58,652 nt of DNA from assembly GCA_964502885.1 (NCBI GenBank), contig CAZCXU010000006.1, positions 1 to 58,652 on the forward strand, read 5' to 3'. Within the stretch, counting starts at the first letter, position 1; every line of letters starts with the position of its first letter. The notes under the pieces were generated by a model. That model saw only the letters and a list, made by a program, of their open reading frames with translations. It was not told where the DNA came from and did not search any database. A program made the position numbers and the translations under genes. Source of the DNA: XYB1-FULL-44-23 sp964502885 (lineage in GTDB: Bacteria; Patescibacteriota; Microgenomatia; CAZETR01; Amesbacteraceae). This document shows positions 7,593 through 18,400 of this stretch, one piece after another.

Positions 7593-10500
7593 ATGGCCTG
7601 GAAATTTGTGTTTTCACTTCTTGGACTGATCAGTTTTTTAACATTAGGAATTAATGCCGTTTTAGCGCAGTCTTTGCCAACATCTCTTGGTACTTCTTCG
7701 GTCAACAGGTCGACTGCTCAAGCGCAAAACAGAAGAATTGTAACCACGAGTGACGGGACTTTGCATGCTTTCGTACAACTTGGTTCACAGTCAATGACCT
7801 GCAATTCCGTTTCCCGGAACGGATTGGTCTGGGTGTATTCCACGGACAATGGGTCCAACTGGATTTGCGGTGGTCAGCTGTCTACAAATAGCAATGCAAA
7901 TGCTTCTGCGGCTGTGGATTTGAATAATAATATTCACTTAGCAGTTTCAGTGCACATCGCTTCGGCAAATGCGGCATATGACGTGCTATATGCAAAATTG
8001 ACCAAGGGTACAGGAAGCACTTGGAGTTTGGGTACCCCATATGTAGTGTTTGATGGAACCAGTACTGAGGGATTTTCCTCTGCGTCTATTGCGGTTGAGG
8101 GTTCTGCCAGAGTTTGGATTGCGACGCGACATTTCACTGGTGTGGCGCAGGAAATACAAGTGAGTTATTCCCGATCACTTTCTCCGGTTAGTGCAGCGGA
8201 CTGGGCAATGTCTATTTCACCATTGGATACTCCCGGTACTGACATCATTCATCATATTCCCTCCCTGATCAGATATGGAAACAGTTTAGGAGTTTTATAC
8301 AATTCTGAATCAGGAAACGGAAAGCTTCTTTGGAGAAGCCGCGCAGATGGTGATTCTCTGACCAGTTGGAGTGTTCCGGTTGAGGTTGTATCCAGCGGAT
8401 TCGGAACAATGACTGTGAGCGCTGTTCCGGGCGGATCAGAAAGAGTGCATGTGGGGTATGTAAACTCTGCGGGTCAGGTGAACTATACAACAATGAACGG
8501 GGGCATCTGGTCCAATCCGGTATTAATCGGAACCGGTGGGGGTACGAATTTATCTCTGAGTACTAATGGTACCAGCGTGTGGCTAAGTTACGCAGACGGA
8601 AGTAATTTGCCAAGCGGGATCAGACAAATGTATTTTAAAAAGATTGTTTCACCCTTTGGAAGCGGGAACATAGATATAAATGGGACTCCTCTGGTGTCGG
8701 CCCACACGCTGCCCTTTCATATTTGGACACAGGGGTCTGATGGTTCTTATTCTGACCAGTCAAATGCGGGATCCGCTCCAGATGGCGATCCGGTTATTCT
8801 GCCGCAGTCAAGCAATGGGGCACTTTATCTGGGAAAAACAACGAAGTTTGACGCTGTCAGTTGGGGAGTTGCAGTCGCTGGAGTGGGCGGGACAGTTTCA
8901 TGGCAATATTGGAACGGGACAGCGTGGTCGCCGCTAACACTCCTCAGCTCCTTAAATGTAAATTTCACCACAGGCAATGGCTGGCTTTCTTTTGCAGCTC
9001 CGGCTGATTGGACGGCAACGACTATCAACAATGAAGGGTTTTCTTATTACTATGTTAGAGCTGTGGTGGGGTCTGTTTATGCGATCCCTGCACAATTGTC
9101 GCAATTGGCTTCAATTCCACCAATTTCAAATTTGGCAGGGACTTCATCTTCCGGAAGTTCGTTGTATTTGCTTTGGTCGGAAAATACCGCTTCGCAGTAT
9201 CGGTTGAGGTTCAGTACGGTGAGCACAGAGGCAATGGCTCCGATTACGGCCCCGATTATCAGAACCATTATCCCCAATGCAGAATCGTCCGGTCAAAATG
9301 TGGTGCCGTTTGATATCAATGGTGGAAACTTTGTTTCGGGGGCTTCGGTCCGATTGACTGCTGCAGGCCGGACGAGCATCCAAGCTTCTGATGTCCAAGT
9401 CTCTAATGCAACAAATCTGTCTGGACTTTTTGATCTCAGCCAGGCGACGCCTGGCACTTATGATGTCACTGTCTACAACCCTGATGCTGAGGCTGGAGTG
9501 CTTTTGGGTGGTTTTGTGGTGGTCGGATCGTCGGAGCCCACTCCTACCCCGACTCCGGCAAGTGTTTTACCAGTACAGATCACGCCAAATGGAGGCACCT
9601 ATTCCGGATCAAGGCTGGTGGACATGTTTTCGTACACCCCTGATGCAGAAATTTACTACACTATCGACGGAACCGATCCCACTGATGCCAGTAGTTTGTA
9701 TACATCCTCGTTTCAGTTGACACAGTCGGCTACGATAAAGGCGATTGCCTATAAGTCGGGATTAAATCCAAGTTCTGTCACCTCGGCAATTTTTGTAATC
9801 AATCCCATTTCCGGTAATCAGGCTCCAGTCGCAAATACACAATCAGTCACCACTACGGTAGATAATGCCATAAATATCTCGCTGGGTTATACGGACCCCG
9901 ACGACGCCCCCGGGCCATATGCAATAACCATTGTAACCAATCCGACGCATGGATCATTGATTGGAAGCGGTACATCGAGAACGTATACCCCGACTTCCGG
10001 CTATTCCGGAACCGACAGTTTTGAATGGAAAGTAAATGATGGTGCGGATGATTCCAATACTGCTTTAGTTTCAATAAGCATAAACAGTGGATCGACGGGG
10101 ACAGGTTTGATAGTCGATCACTCCAAGATAGGCCTGTTTGAAACAATTCCTGACCATTATCTGGATGCGGCCAGAGCTTTGAAGCTGTTGTTCCGTCACG
10201 CTTCGGTGGGGTCGAACATCAATGGAGGGTTGAACTGTATGTCAAGTGCAAACCCATCCTATTCCTGTACCAGAAATGACGATCCGGCACTTGGAAGTAT
10301 TGGTTTGGTAAACGATCCTGTGAAGTACAGCCATCCTAATTGGACATTTGAGTGTCATACGCTTGATTGGGCGGGCTGTAATCCCGGATGGAACAATAAA
10401 GTAAACCGGTTTATCCAAAGAATAAATAATCAACTATCTCCCACCGCAGATTATCCAATTTTGGCAGACGGACAAAGTTTCGACGTCTGGGCTTTCAAAT

Positions 10501-13500
10501 TTGGAAATGTAGATGACAATACGGATATAAATTATTTCTGGGCTCCTGAAAGCGCTTATGTCAATTATCCCAGTGTCGAATCTCTTGAAGCGCTGGAAGC
10601 CGCAAATCCAAGTAAAAAGTTGATGTACTGGACTTCAGGTTTAGGGAGGTTGAGTTATAAGACACTACATGATTTCAACAACACAATGAGGGATTTTGCG
10701 CGAAACAATAATAAAATTCTTTTCGATTTTGCGGATGTTATTTCCCGCCACGCAGACGGAAGCGAATGTACGGACGTGGATGCATCAGGCAATGTGATCA
10801 GGGAGATGTGCGATGAATATACGACTGAAATCAACGGTGGTCATTTGAATGCCAGAGGTCAGGCGAGAGTCGGTAAGGCTTTGTGGGTAATGATGGCGTG
10901 TGTTGCTGGTTGGAATGGGTGTGGAGGGGGTATCGGCTCAACTCCTACAGCTACCCCTGCAATAACTGCTATTCCCACATCTTCTCCAACACCTACTCCG
11001 TCTGTGGTATCTGTGTCGGTAAGTGCGATTTTCCCAAGTAGCGAAGTGAGCGGAGAGGCCGCAGTGCCGATCACTATTACGGGAAACGGATTTGGAAACG
11101 GAGTCAGTGTGGCAATTCGTAGCGCTACTGAAACTCTCATTATGGCTACAGATGTGGTCCGCACTTCTGCATCACAAATTTCTGCGGTACTTGACCTGAC
11201 TATGGCTCAAACGGGTATCTATGATGTTGTAGTTACAAATTCGGACACAAGCACAGGAATACTGGAGGCAGGATTTTTGGTGACTTCCGGTGGGGTGCCA
11301 TCAGCCACCCCCACTCCGATAGGGGCATCATATTGGACAATGGCCGGGGGCAATCCAGCCCGGACAAGCTGGGTAAATCAAAGTGTGGGTACACAAAATA
11401 TGGGTATATTGTGGACCAGACCAATTGAGGCATTTATTGACCAAAAAGTGCAAATTGTGACGCCGGCTTCAGACACTATGGATACTATCTATTTGTCAAC
11501 AACACGGGGTATTTACGCATTCAAAGCCAGCGATGGCACTTTACGCTGGAGGTATGACACAAAATATCCAATTGGCCAGTCGCCTACTGTGGTGGGAAAT
11601 ACATTGTATTTTGGCGGTTATGATAAAAAAGTTCACGCTTTGAGGGATGCATATCCCACAAATGATTACCAGCAGTTGTGGGAATTTTCCGGATCAACTT
11701 CAGGGTTCAGTTCAAGCCCAATAGTAGAAGGTGACAGTGTATACATTGGAGGCAGGGACGGATACTTCTATGCCCTGTCTGCTACTGATGGAAGTATGAA
11801 GTGGCGCTATCCGGCCATTGGGAATAATCCAATTGGACCAATTAATTCTTCGGCAGCTTTGGATGGTGGGGTAATTTATTTTGCCAGCAATGATATGTAT
11901 GCGTACGCTCTGAGAGCAGACAATGGAGCGTTGCTTTGGAAATCCCCACAAAAACTTTGGGGGGAAAGAATGGAGTCCTGGTGGCCGGTGGTGTTTGGCG
12001 ACAAAATCATTTTTGCCGGAAGTTCGGCATACAAATATGGATCCAATCCGGGGACAGGCTCTGTGGGATCATCTGATGTAACAAATAGTGACGGAACCAA
12101 TCCGGGAGTGGATATGCGTGATCTGTTTGGCTCTGTGGCCGGCAGCAGATCTGGAAATGAATCGATAGCGTCCGGAAGCAGTGGTTGGACGGCAGGAACA
12201 CGAATTGTTGACAGCCAGGCCAACGATGGCGGAGTGAATACCCTTTTCGGGTATTTGACGGAAAAACCTTACAGGCGAACACTGATGGCACTCGACAAAG
12301 AAACCGGTGTTGAGAGTACCGTTGTTCCATTTGCATACAGCGGGACCAAAAATGGAAATAGGTACCCGCCGATCGTGGATACCACGAATGGAATATTGTA
12401 TGCACTTAATCCGTATGTTTGGCAAAACGGTACGATTCCCAGAGCAAATTTAATGGGATGGAAAAATGGAAATAGATATTTGTCTCTGGTTTCAAATCAC
12501 CAGCCAATAGATGAAAGCATCGGTTATTCCGGCGGTGGCTCTGATATTTATTACAACCTATGCTGCGATCGTATGGCAAGCAATATAACAAGAAATGCAG
12601 TTTTTTGGCCTTATATAACGAATGCATTAGAGTCTGTGGCTCCAGGATATCGGAAAATGCTGCAGATTTATGATGGCGGGGGCGAAACGCATCTTTTTTA
12701 CTATTATGCCGGATTAGCTGATTTGCATGGTTTCAGCAGGTCTAACGGTGCTTATTACAGCCATGGAAATCAGAATGCCATTGTCCCTTATGCCGGCAAG
12801 TTGTTTGTCCATCGAGGAAATGCGATTGTTGCCATCGGTCCCGGCGGAACTGCACATAATAGCGGCAACACTATTGCGCCGCTTTCAGATATCACTTACT
12901 ACGGTGGTACAACACCTCAGGATTCCGTTGAAGCGGTCAATACCTCAGTATTAAAAAATAAATTGAGTGATGAGATATCGAAGATTTTGGCAGTTTATTC
13001 TCCGGGAAATGAAAATCGGTTTTTGAAACCCGGGTATTATAACAACGGTCAGATTTCAAATAGACAAGCTGCAGAGCTGACTTACTTTAATAACCCGGGT
13101 GACAATCTCCAGGTTCTCTCTGAGGCGTACAAAATTTTGCCGAGCGGCGCTCAAAAAGCCGACCTGAAAAACTATTTGCAGGATTATTACCAAACATATT
13201 TTGCCGATACTTCAATTGCCAGAATAGGCTGGAGCCGCGGAGCGGCGAGGGAAGCGATGAATTATCCTCCGGATATCACTTCAGCTATGTCCAGTTTGGG
13301 GGATGCCCCAGGATTTGAACTTAGAAGTATGTATGGTTTGTATCGTTACGCACAAATATTTGAGCGCCCCAGCGAACAATCTGTCATTAACTCGATTTAT
13401 GCTTTGGCGCAAAGCAAGCTGAACATGACCTGTCCTGCTGTATCTTACTCAGAAACTCCATGGAAGTACAACGAATGCATAATGCATTATGCAGGATATC

Positions 13501-16500
13501 TGGGTATTCAGGATTTGGCGGGTGTAGCGCGGACACCTGCTGTTGAGCAAGCACTTACGAACGCTTTAGCGTTCAGGGTAACTAATTTCAATAAGAATTT
13601 TCCAAATAGCGCACAGAGAATAGACCGCAAATTCAATCTTGCCCGTAATTTTATGTTCTTGACCCCTGAACTGGCGGAGTATTGGAGAGCTAATGCTCTA
13701 GTCACACTTGATGCCGCAATTAAGGAGTACGAGTATCTGTTTCCCTTCTGGTTTGTTTCCGGAAATGACAACAGCTTGCAGGAAAGTACCATGCAGCCAT
13801 TGTTGGACACTTGGCTTTTTCAGGCAAAGGCGAGAGTTCAGCAAAGCAATTATCAGGAATTGTACGGATATCTAGATACACCAGCGTTTGCCATAGGGGA
13901 TCTGTTTTATATCCAGAATCTGGTTACAGCTATCCAGGTTGGTGATGCATCAGGCGGTGGTTCTATACCTTTACCAACTGCTGTTCCTACAGTGACTGCT
14001 CCCACTGCGACACCCAGTCCAACTGCTACACCTACACCTATCCCTACGCAAATTCCCACTGTGACGCCAACAGCAATGCCCACTCCTGAACAATTGTCGC
14101 CAACAGCAACTCCATCCCCCTCTCCTACTCCTGTGGCAGTTGCGGCTCCGGAAATATTGTCTGTGTCCCCATCCAGTGAGGCCAATGACCAATCCGCAGT
14201 ACCCGTAACGGTAAGCGGGAGGAATTTTTTGCCAGGAGCCAGTCTGAGAATTGAATTGGCGGGGATACCCCCCATTCTGGCTACCGACGTGGCCGTGACT
14301 GATTCCCAGATAGTTGCCATATTAAATCTTGAAGAAGCAGCTCCGGGAATTTACGATGTGGTTGTCTCAAATGAAGATGGATCCACCGGCATTTTGTCTG
14401 GTGGATTGTTAGTGATAAACGCTGACGTGCCTCTTACAATAGGAAATATTTCGGATAATCGTTCTGAGTATGCAAATTCCAGTATCCCTAAATTTAAGAA
14501 GCTTGAATTGAGTTTTCCAATTACTGGGGTGACAGCTTCAAATCTGCAACTACCCTATGACCCAACGGCGCCCGCAGGAGTGGTGCCCGGTCAAGGGATA
14601 AGCGTGAATGCGGTGTTTACTGATCCGGATGGTCAAACATATACGCAGCCGGCGTTTTATTTCCAGGACTTTGACAGGCAAACAGTCGGACAGAATGATT
14701 GGCTGTATCCAACTAACAACTTTTTGTGGAAAGTAAGATTTTCTCCAAATAAACCGGGCCAGTGGAGTGTACGAGTAACCGCTCAGGATTCCGGTGGTTC
14801 CGCGAATTCCACTCCGATTACATTCAATGTTGCTGACTCAAATGAAAGAGGATTCATCAGAGTCGCCGCGAATGATAAACGCTACTTTGAATATTCTGAT
14901 GGTTCATACTTTCCGGCACTCGGATACAACATGAACTTCAATCAGATAGATTGGACAAATCCAATTTTAGCCAATCAAAATAAGTTTGCATCATTGCGGG
15001 AAAACAATGTTCAACTGGTGAGAATATGGCTATCACAGTGGTCAATTTTCGGTTCGGCGTGGAATCCTTGGAACTACATTAATGATTCTGGGGCGGGAAT
15101 TCCGGTGCCGTATTTGACTTCTTCCTCACCATATCAGGCAGGAGGAAGTGAAACTTCGATGGTAGTTAACAGTCAGGTAGATGCGTGTATGTTTATTGGC
15201 TGGATGAAGGCCAGGCCGGCTGTGAAATCAAACACTAATTATCGAATTCGAGTTCGGTACAAGACACAAAATATTTCCGGTCCGAGAATTGCCGGATATC
15301 CTTATGGATTTACGGTAAAAATTAGTAACAACTGGCTATCGGGCAGTGGACAGAACTGCAATGACCCAGGGTTGGCAAATACTGCTGTAGTTGGCAATCA
15401 TGTGTCTGAGAATACATATGATCAGGCACAGCCTTGGCAGATATATGAGGGGATGTGGAATTCGGGAGCAAATCGTTTTCTCCCCTACTTTTATTTGGTG
15501 ATGGACAATGTGAATGCGGGAAGGTCCTTTGTTGATTACGTTTGGATGGAGGAAGATCTAGGAAGTGGACAATACGGAGCAAATATAATTTCGAAACCTT
15601 GGATGAGCCACCATTTGTACTTTGAACAACGTAATTCATACGCGTTTGATCAGGTATTGAAGCTTGCTGAAGAAAATGATGTTTACTTGAAGACAGTTCT
15701 TCTCGAAGTTAATGAATGGTCCATGCAACGAATGCTGTCGGATGGCACCTGGAGTGACGGAAATCCCAGTGCAGACAATTTTTATGGTAATTATCGAACT
15801 ACGACCAAAGTCAGATGGCTGCAACAAGCATGGTGGAGATATGTCCAGGCCAGGTGGGGTTATTCGCCCAACATTCATTCGTGGGAGCTATTAAATGAGG
15901 GTGACCCGGCAAACAGCAGACATTTTGCATTGGCTGATGAGTTTGGCAAGTTTATGCATCAGTATGAAGCTAATAAACATCTGGTGACTACTTCTACTTG
16001 GCACTCATTCCCTGCGGCTAGTTTCTGGGGATCCGCAACGTATCCCGATGTAGATTACGCGGATGTGCACCAATATATTCCCAGAAATGACGCTAATTTC
16101 TCTGATATATCAAACAATTCATTTGCTTTGAGTATGCTGTATGGAGCGAAGAGGCCTGGTGGGGCAAATAAGCCAGTGATGAGGGGAGAAGCCGGTCTGG
16201 TAGATACGGGATCCGGTCCGGCGATCACCGAGATTAATAATGATGCCTCCGGTACATGGCTGAGAAAATACGTTTGGGCAGGGTTGAATTCCGGAGGCCT
16301 GATTGAGTCGTACTGGTATTCAGCTGAACATATCGATGGATCCAACAATAGGGCCGACGTACGGTTTGTGTTCAGAAATTACTACAATTTTATAAAAGAT
16401 ATACCCCTAAATAATGGGAATTATGTTGACGCTGCAGTGACGACAAGTAATAACAATCTGAGGGCGTGGGGTCAAAAAGACTTAATAAATGGAAGAGCGC

Positions 16501-18386
16501 ATTTATGGATATCTAATAAACTGCATACCTGGACGACGGCAATTGCCGGAACACAGATTTCTGCTGAATCCGGAATAATAGATGTTCCAGGACTGCAACC
16601 AACCTCAACATATACAGTTGAGTGGTGGGATACAAAGAGCGCAACAGGGTCTGTGTCTGCTACGGAAAACGTATCCACAGGCACCGACGGTACACTTCAC
16701 CTCAACGTCCCAAATTTGTTTGATGATACTGCAGTGAGAATTTCAGTATCAAATCTTCCTGTTCCAAGCGCAACGCCAACAGCGGTTCCTCAGCCGTCTA
16801 TTACAAATGCGCCTGTACCGACTACTACGATCACTCCGCCCACTCCAACCAATACCCCTATTCCTACGATCGTCCCGACTACTGCGCCCACAGCAACTCC
16901 AACAATGGCGCCGATTAGGCCAACAGTGGTGCCATCCAATAATGCTGCAGTATTTCGTTGGACAGCTCCTAATTCTGTTCAAAGTAATGTAAATCTGGGT
17001 TTCATAGCAAATGCAAATTATTTTGTTCGTCCAGTAGTCGAATCCCCTGTCGGAGATGTTTATTCACAGACGATCGATTCATTGGTGGCGTGTTCAAGAT
17101 ATGAATATAGGATTCATGTGAGGGATGTGAACCTAGTAAATCATTACAGCGAGTGGTTTGACTTCAAGACAACTGGATGTGTCGGTGGCGCAGCTATCGA
17201 AAGCACTTCTTCTGTAGAGATTACAAATAATGAGGGGGGGCAACTGGGGCATGACTCAGGAAACAGAAGATCTGTTTTGGTAACTATTCCTGCCAATTCG
17301 TTTGGAGGATCCAATGCTACTCTGCAGATCAACCAACTTGCGGGATTGACCACCGTGGGAGCGGTTGGTTTACCGGGGAGTAATTTAAATCTGACATCTG
17401 TCTACACTTATGATTTCAAACTGTTTCAGTCCGAAGGTGCGGTTATCAGTAACTTCGAAAGACCAGTGAGAGTGACATTGGGGTACAACGACGCTGACGT
17501 GTTGTCTGTCAACGAAGATACACTATCCATCTATCGCTGGAGTGGAAACGCTTGGACCCAGTTATCAGGTTGTGTGGTTGACTCCGCGGCTAATACAGTT
17601 TCATGTGAAACATCCGGATTTTCAGTATTTGGGCTATTTGGATCTGATGTTTTGCAGACACCTACCCCAACACCGATACTGAGTCCGACCGTGACACCAT
17701 TTGTCAGCCCCACTTTGACGTTATTTCCCAGTTCTTCTCCTTATATCACTGTTACTTCCACTCCAGCTCCTTCAGTAATTCCAACAAGCGCTCCGACTGG
17801 CGGCTCTTCCGGCAGCAATTCTTCAGGAGGCAGTTCCGCTGGGAGCAGCGGCGGAACATCAGGCGGTGGATCAAGCAGCTGCAGTGCGGCAACTCCTGCC
17901 AGTGCACCCTATATTTTCCAGATCAATGTGTCACGAAACTCAGCGACCATTTACATGAGTCCGGCAAAAGTACCATATACCGGCTATGTGATTACCTACG
18001 GGCTGAAGGCGAATGACTCCAGATTTGCTGCTGAGTTTGATAGGTCGCCTATTGACGGAAATGTGGTATACACCATCAACCACCTTAATCCCAATACAAC
18101 ATACTATTTCAGAGCCAGAGCAAAAAACGGTTGCATGACAGGTCCAATCAGCAATGAGCTGGCTGCTAAAACTACGAGATTCGTATGGCAAAAGTCAAAG
18201 GTCACGCCTCTCAAAATCCGTGGAAGTTTCCTGGGGCTAGTGCCGGGAATCAACCCTCCTAACAAGGTTTCCCCGCCTGCATACAAAGATGTCTCCAAGA
18301 AGGGGCAGATAGCTTCTTCCTCAACGTCTATACTGAGCTCTTTTTTGAGTCTTGTAAATCAAATTTTTTTATTAAATAATAAATAA
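7593..18386 (+). CDS. Giant secreted multidomain protein with glycosidase domain
   Basis: About 3,597 aa. I chose ATG 7593 because AAGGA precedes it; ATG 7581 and earlier GTG/TTG codons are alternatives. Signal peptide with cleavage near VLA-QS. Approximate domains: sialidase-like propeller (30-545), IPT/TIG-like repeat 1 (554-644), CHB_HEX_C-like segment with YYTIDGTDPT (659-733), cadherin-like domain (742-833), SGNH-hydrolase-like domain with RHASVGSNI and GGHLNARG (839-1108), IPT-like 2 (1142-1231), PQQ-type propeller (1244-1770), helical toroid-like region (1777-2118), Thr/Pro linker, IPT-like 3 (2184-2279), DUF5060-like plus clan-A glycosidase (2282-3055; Glu2769 in LLNEGD and Glu2866 in RGEAG as likely catalytic pair), linker, FN3, ZU5-like (3201-3353), Ser/Gly/Thr/Pro linker, FN3, hydrophobic tail. 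Probably exported; substrate unknown. Confidence 0.85.
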   Translation: MAWKFVFSLLGLISFLTLGINAVLAQSLPTSLGTSSVNRSTAQAQNRRIVTTSDGTLHAFVQLGSQSMTCNSVSRNGLVWVYSTDNGSNWICGGQLSTNSNANASAAVDLNNNIHLAVSVHIASANAAYDVLYAKLTKGTGSTWSLGTPYVVFDGTSTEGFSSASIAVEGSARVWIATRHFTGVAQEIQVSYSRSLSPVSAADWAMSISPLDTPGTDIIHHIPSLIRYGNSLGVLYNSESGNGKLLWRSRADGDSLTSWSVPVEVVSSGFGTMTVSAVPGGSERVHVGYVNSAGQVNYTTMNGGIWSNPVLIGTGGGTNLSLSTNGTSVWLSYADGSNLPSGIRQMYFKKIVSPFGSGNIDINGTPLVSAHTLPFHIWTQGSDGSYSDQSNAGSAPDGDPVILPQSSNGALYLGKTTKFDAVSWGVAVAGVGGTVSWQYWNGTAWSPLTLLSSLNVNFTTGNGWLSFAAPADWTATTINNEGFSYYYVRAVVGSVYAIPAQLSQLASIPPISNLAGTSSSGSSLYLLWSENTASQYRLRFSTVSTEAMAPITAPIIRTIIPNAESSGQNVVPFDINGGNFVSGASVRLTAAGRTSIQASDVQVSNATNLSGLFDLSQATPGTYDVTVYNPDAEAGVLLGGFVVVGSSEPTPTPTPASVLPVQITPNGGTYSGSRLVDMFSYTPDAEIYYTIDGTDPTDASSLYTSSFQLTQSATIKAIAYKSGLNPSSVTSAIFVINPISGNQAPVANTQSVTTTVDNAINISLGYTDPDDAPGPYAITIVTNPTHGSLIGSGTSRTYTPTSGYSGTDSFEWKVNDGADDSNTALVSISINSGSTGTGLIVDHSKIGLFETIPDHYLDAARALKLLFRHASVGSNINGGLNCMSSANPSYSCTRNDDPALGSIGLVNDPVKYSHPNWTFECHTLDWAGCNPGWNNKVNRFIQRINNQLSPTADYPILADGQSFDVWAFKFGNVDDNTDINYFWAPESAYVNYPSVESLEALEAANPSKKLMYWTSGLGRLSYKTLHDFNNTMRDFARNNNKILFDFADVISRHADGSECTDVDASGNVIREMCDEYTTEINGGHLNARGQARVGKALWVMMACVAGWNGCGGGIGSTPTATPAITAIPTSSPTPTPSVVSVSVSAIFPSSEVSGEAAVPITITGNGFGNGVSVAIRSATETLIMATDVVRTSASQISAVLDLTMAQTGIYDVVVTNSDTSTGILEAGFLVTSGGVPSATPTPIGASYWTMAGGNPARTSWVNQSVGTQNMGILWTRPIEAFIDQKVQIVTPASDTMDTIYLSTTRGIYAFKASDGTLRWRYDTKYPIGQSPTVVGNTLYFGGYDKKVHALRDAYPTNDYQQLWEFSGSTSGFSSSPIVEGDSVYIGGRDGYFYALSATDGSMKWRYPAIGNNPIGPINSSAALDGGVIYFASNDMYAYALRADNGALLWKSPQKLWGERMESWWPVVFGDKIIFAGSSAYKYGSNPGTGSVGSSDVTNSDGTNPGVDMRDLFGSVAGSRSGNESIASGSSGWTAGTRIVDSQANDGGVNTLFGYLTEKPYRRTLMALDKETGVESTVVPFAYSGTKNGNRYPPIVDTTNGILYALNPYVWQNGTIPRANLMGWKNGNRYLSLVSNHQPIDESIGYSGGGSDIYYNLCCDRMASNITRNAVFWPYITNALESVAPGYRKMLQIYDGGGETHLFYYYAGLADLHGFSRSNGAYYSHGNQNAIVPYAGKLFVHRGNAIVAIGPGGTAHNSGNTIAPLSDITYYGGTTPQDSVEAVNTSVLKNKLSDEISKILAVYSPGNENRFLKPGYYNNGQISNRQAAELTYFNNPGDNLQVLSEAYKILPSGAQKADLKNYLQDYYQTYFADTSIARIGWSRGAAREAMNYPPDITSAMSSLGDAPGFELRSMYGLYRYAQIFERPSEQSVINSIYALAQSKLNMTCPAVSYSETPWKYNECIMHYAGYLGIQDLAGVARTPAVEQALTNALAFRVTNFNKNFPNSAQRIDRKFNLARNFMFLTPELAEYWRANALVTLDAAIKEYEYLFPFWFVSGNDNSLQESTMQPLLDTWLFQAKARVQQSNYQELYGYLDTPAFAIGDLFYIQNLVTAIQVGDASGGGSIPLPTAVPTVTAPTATPSPTATPTPIPTQIPTVTPTAMPTPEQLSPTATPSPSPTPVAVAAPEILSVSPSSEANDQSAVPVTVSGRNFLPGASLRIELAGIPPILATDVAVTDSQIVAILNLEEAAPGIYDVVVSNEDGSTGILSGGLLVINADVPLTIGNISDNRSEYANSSIPKFKKLELSFPITGVTASNLQLPYDPTAPAGVVPGQGISVNAVFTDPDGQTYTQPAFYFQDFDRQTVGQNDWLYPTNNFLWKVRFSPNKPGQWSVRVTAQDSGGSANSTPITFNVADSNERGFIRVAANDKRYFEYSDGSYFPALGYNMNFNQIDWTNPILANQNKFASLRENNVQLVRIWLSQWSIFGSAWNPWNYINDSGAGIPVPYLTSSSPYQAGGSETSMVVNSQVDACMFIGWMKARPAVKSNTNYRIRVRYKTQNISGPRIAGYPYGFTVKISNNWLSGSGQNCNDPGLANTAVVGNHVSENTYDQAQPWQIYEGMWNSGANRFLPYFYLVMDNVNAGRSFVDYVWMEEDLGSGQYGANIISKPWMSHHLYFEQRNSYAFDQVLKLAEENDVYLKTVLLEVNEWSMQRMLSDGTWSDGNPSADNFYGNYRTTTKVRWLQQAWWRYVQARWGYSPNIHSWELLNEGDPANSRHFALADEFGKFMHQYEANKHLVTTSTWHSFPAASFWGSATYPDVDYADVHQYIPRNDANFSDISNNSFALSMLYGAKRPGGANKPVMRGEAGLVDTGSGPAITEINNDASGTWLRKYVWAGLNSGGLIESYWYSAEHIDGSNNRADVRFVFRNYYNFIKDIPLNNGNYVDAAVTTSNNNLRAWGQKDLINGRAHLWISNKLHTWTTAIAGTQISAESGIIDVPGLQPTSTYTVEWWDTKSATGSVSATENVSTGTDGTLHLNVPNLFDDTAVRISVSNLPVPSATPTAVPQPSITNAPVPTTTITPPTPTNTPIPTIVPTTAPTATPTMAPIRPTVVPSNNAAVFRWTAPNSVQSNVNLGFIANANYFVRPVVESPVGDVYSQTIDSLVACSRYEYRIHVRDVNLVNHYSEWFDFKTTGCVGGAAIESTSSVEITNNEGGQLGHDSGNRRSVLVTIPANSFGGSNATLQINQLAGLTTVGAVGLPGSNLNLTSVYTYDFKLFQSEGAVISNFERPVRVTLGYNDADVLSVNEDTLSIYRWSGNAWTQLSGCVVDSAANTVSCETSGFSVFGLFGSDVLQTPTPTPILSPTVTPFVSPTLTLFPSSSPYITVTSTPAPSVIPTSAPTGGSSGSNSSGGSSAGSSGGTSGGGSSSCSAATPASAPYIFQINVSRNSATIYMSPAKVPYTGYVITYGLKANDSRFAAEFDRSPIDGNVVYTINHLNPNTTYYFRARAKNGCMTGPISNELAAKTTRFVWQKSKVTPLKIRGSFLGLVPGINPPNKVSPPAYKDVSKKGQIASSSTSILSSFLSLVNQIFLLNNK

Positions 18387-18400
18387 ACTCCAGTAAGTTT

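Noticed and set aside
13907..14320. Minus-strand frame with many Gly/Val repeats
   Set aside because: It is the antisense of the Thr/Pro linker and IPT domain of the giant protein; the repeat comes from the ACx-CCx codons.
7593..18386. Giant frame as several misjoined genes
   Set aside because: One frame is open throughout, with domain-like content and similar linkers along the whole length and no internal start with a ribosome site.
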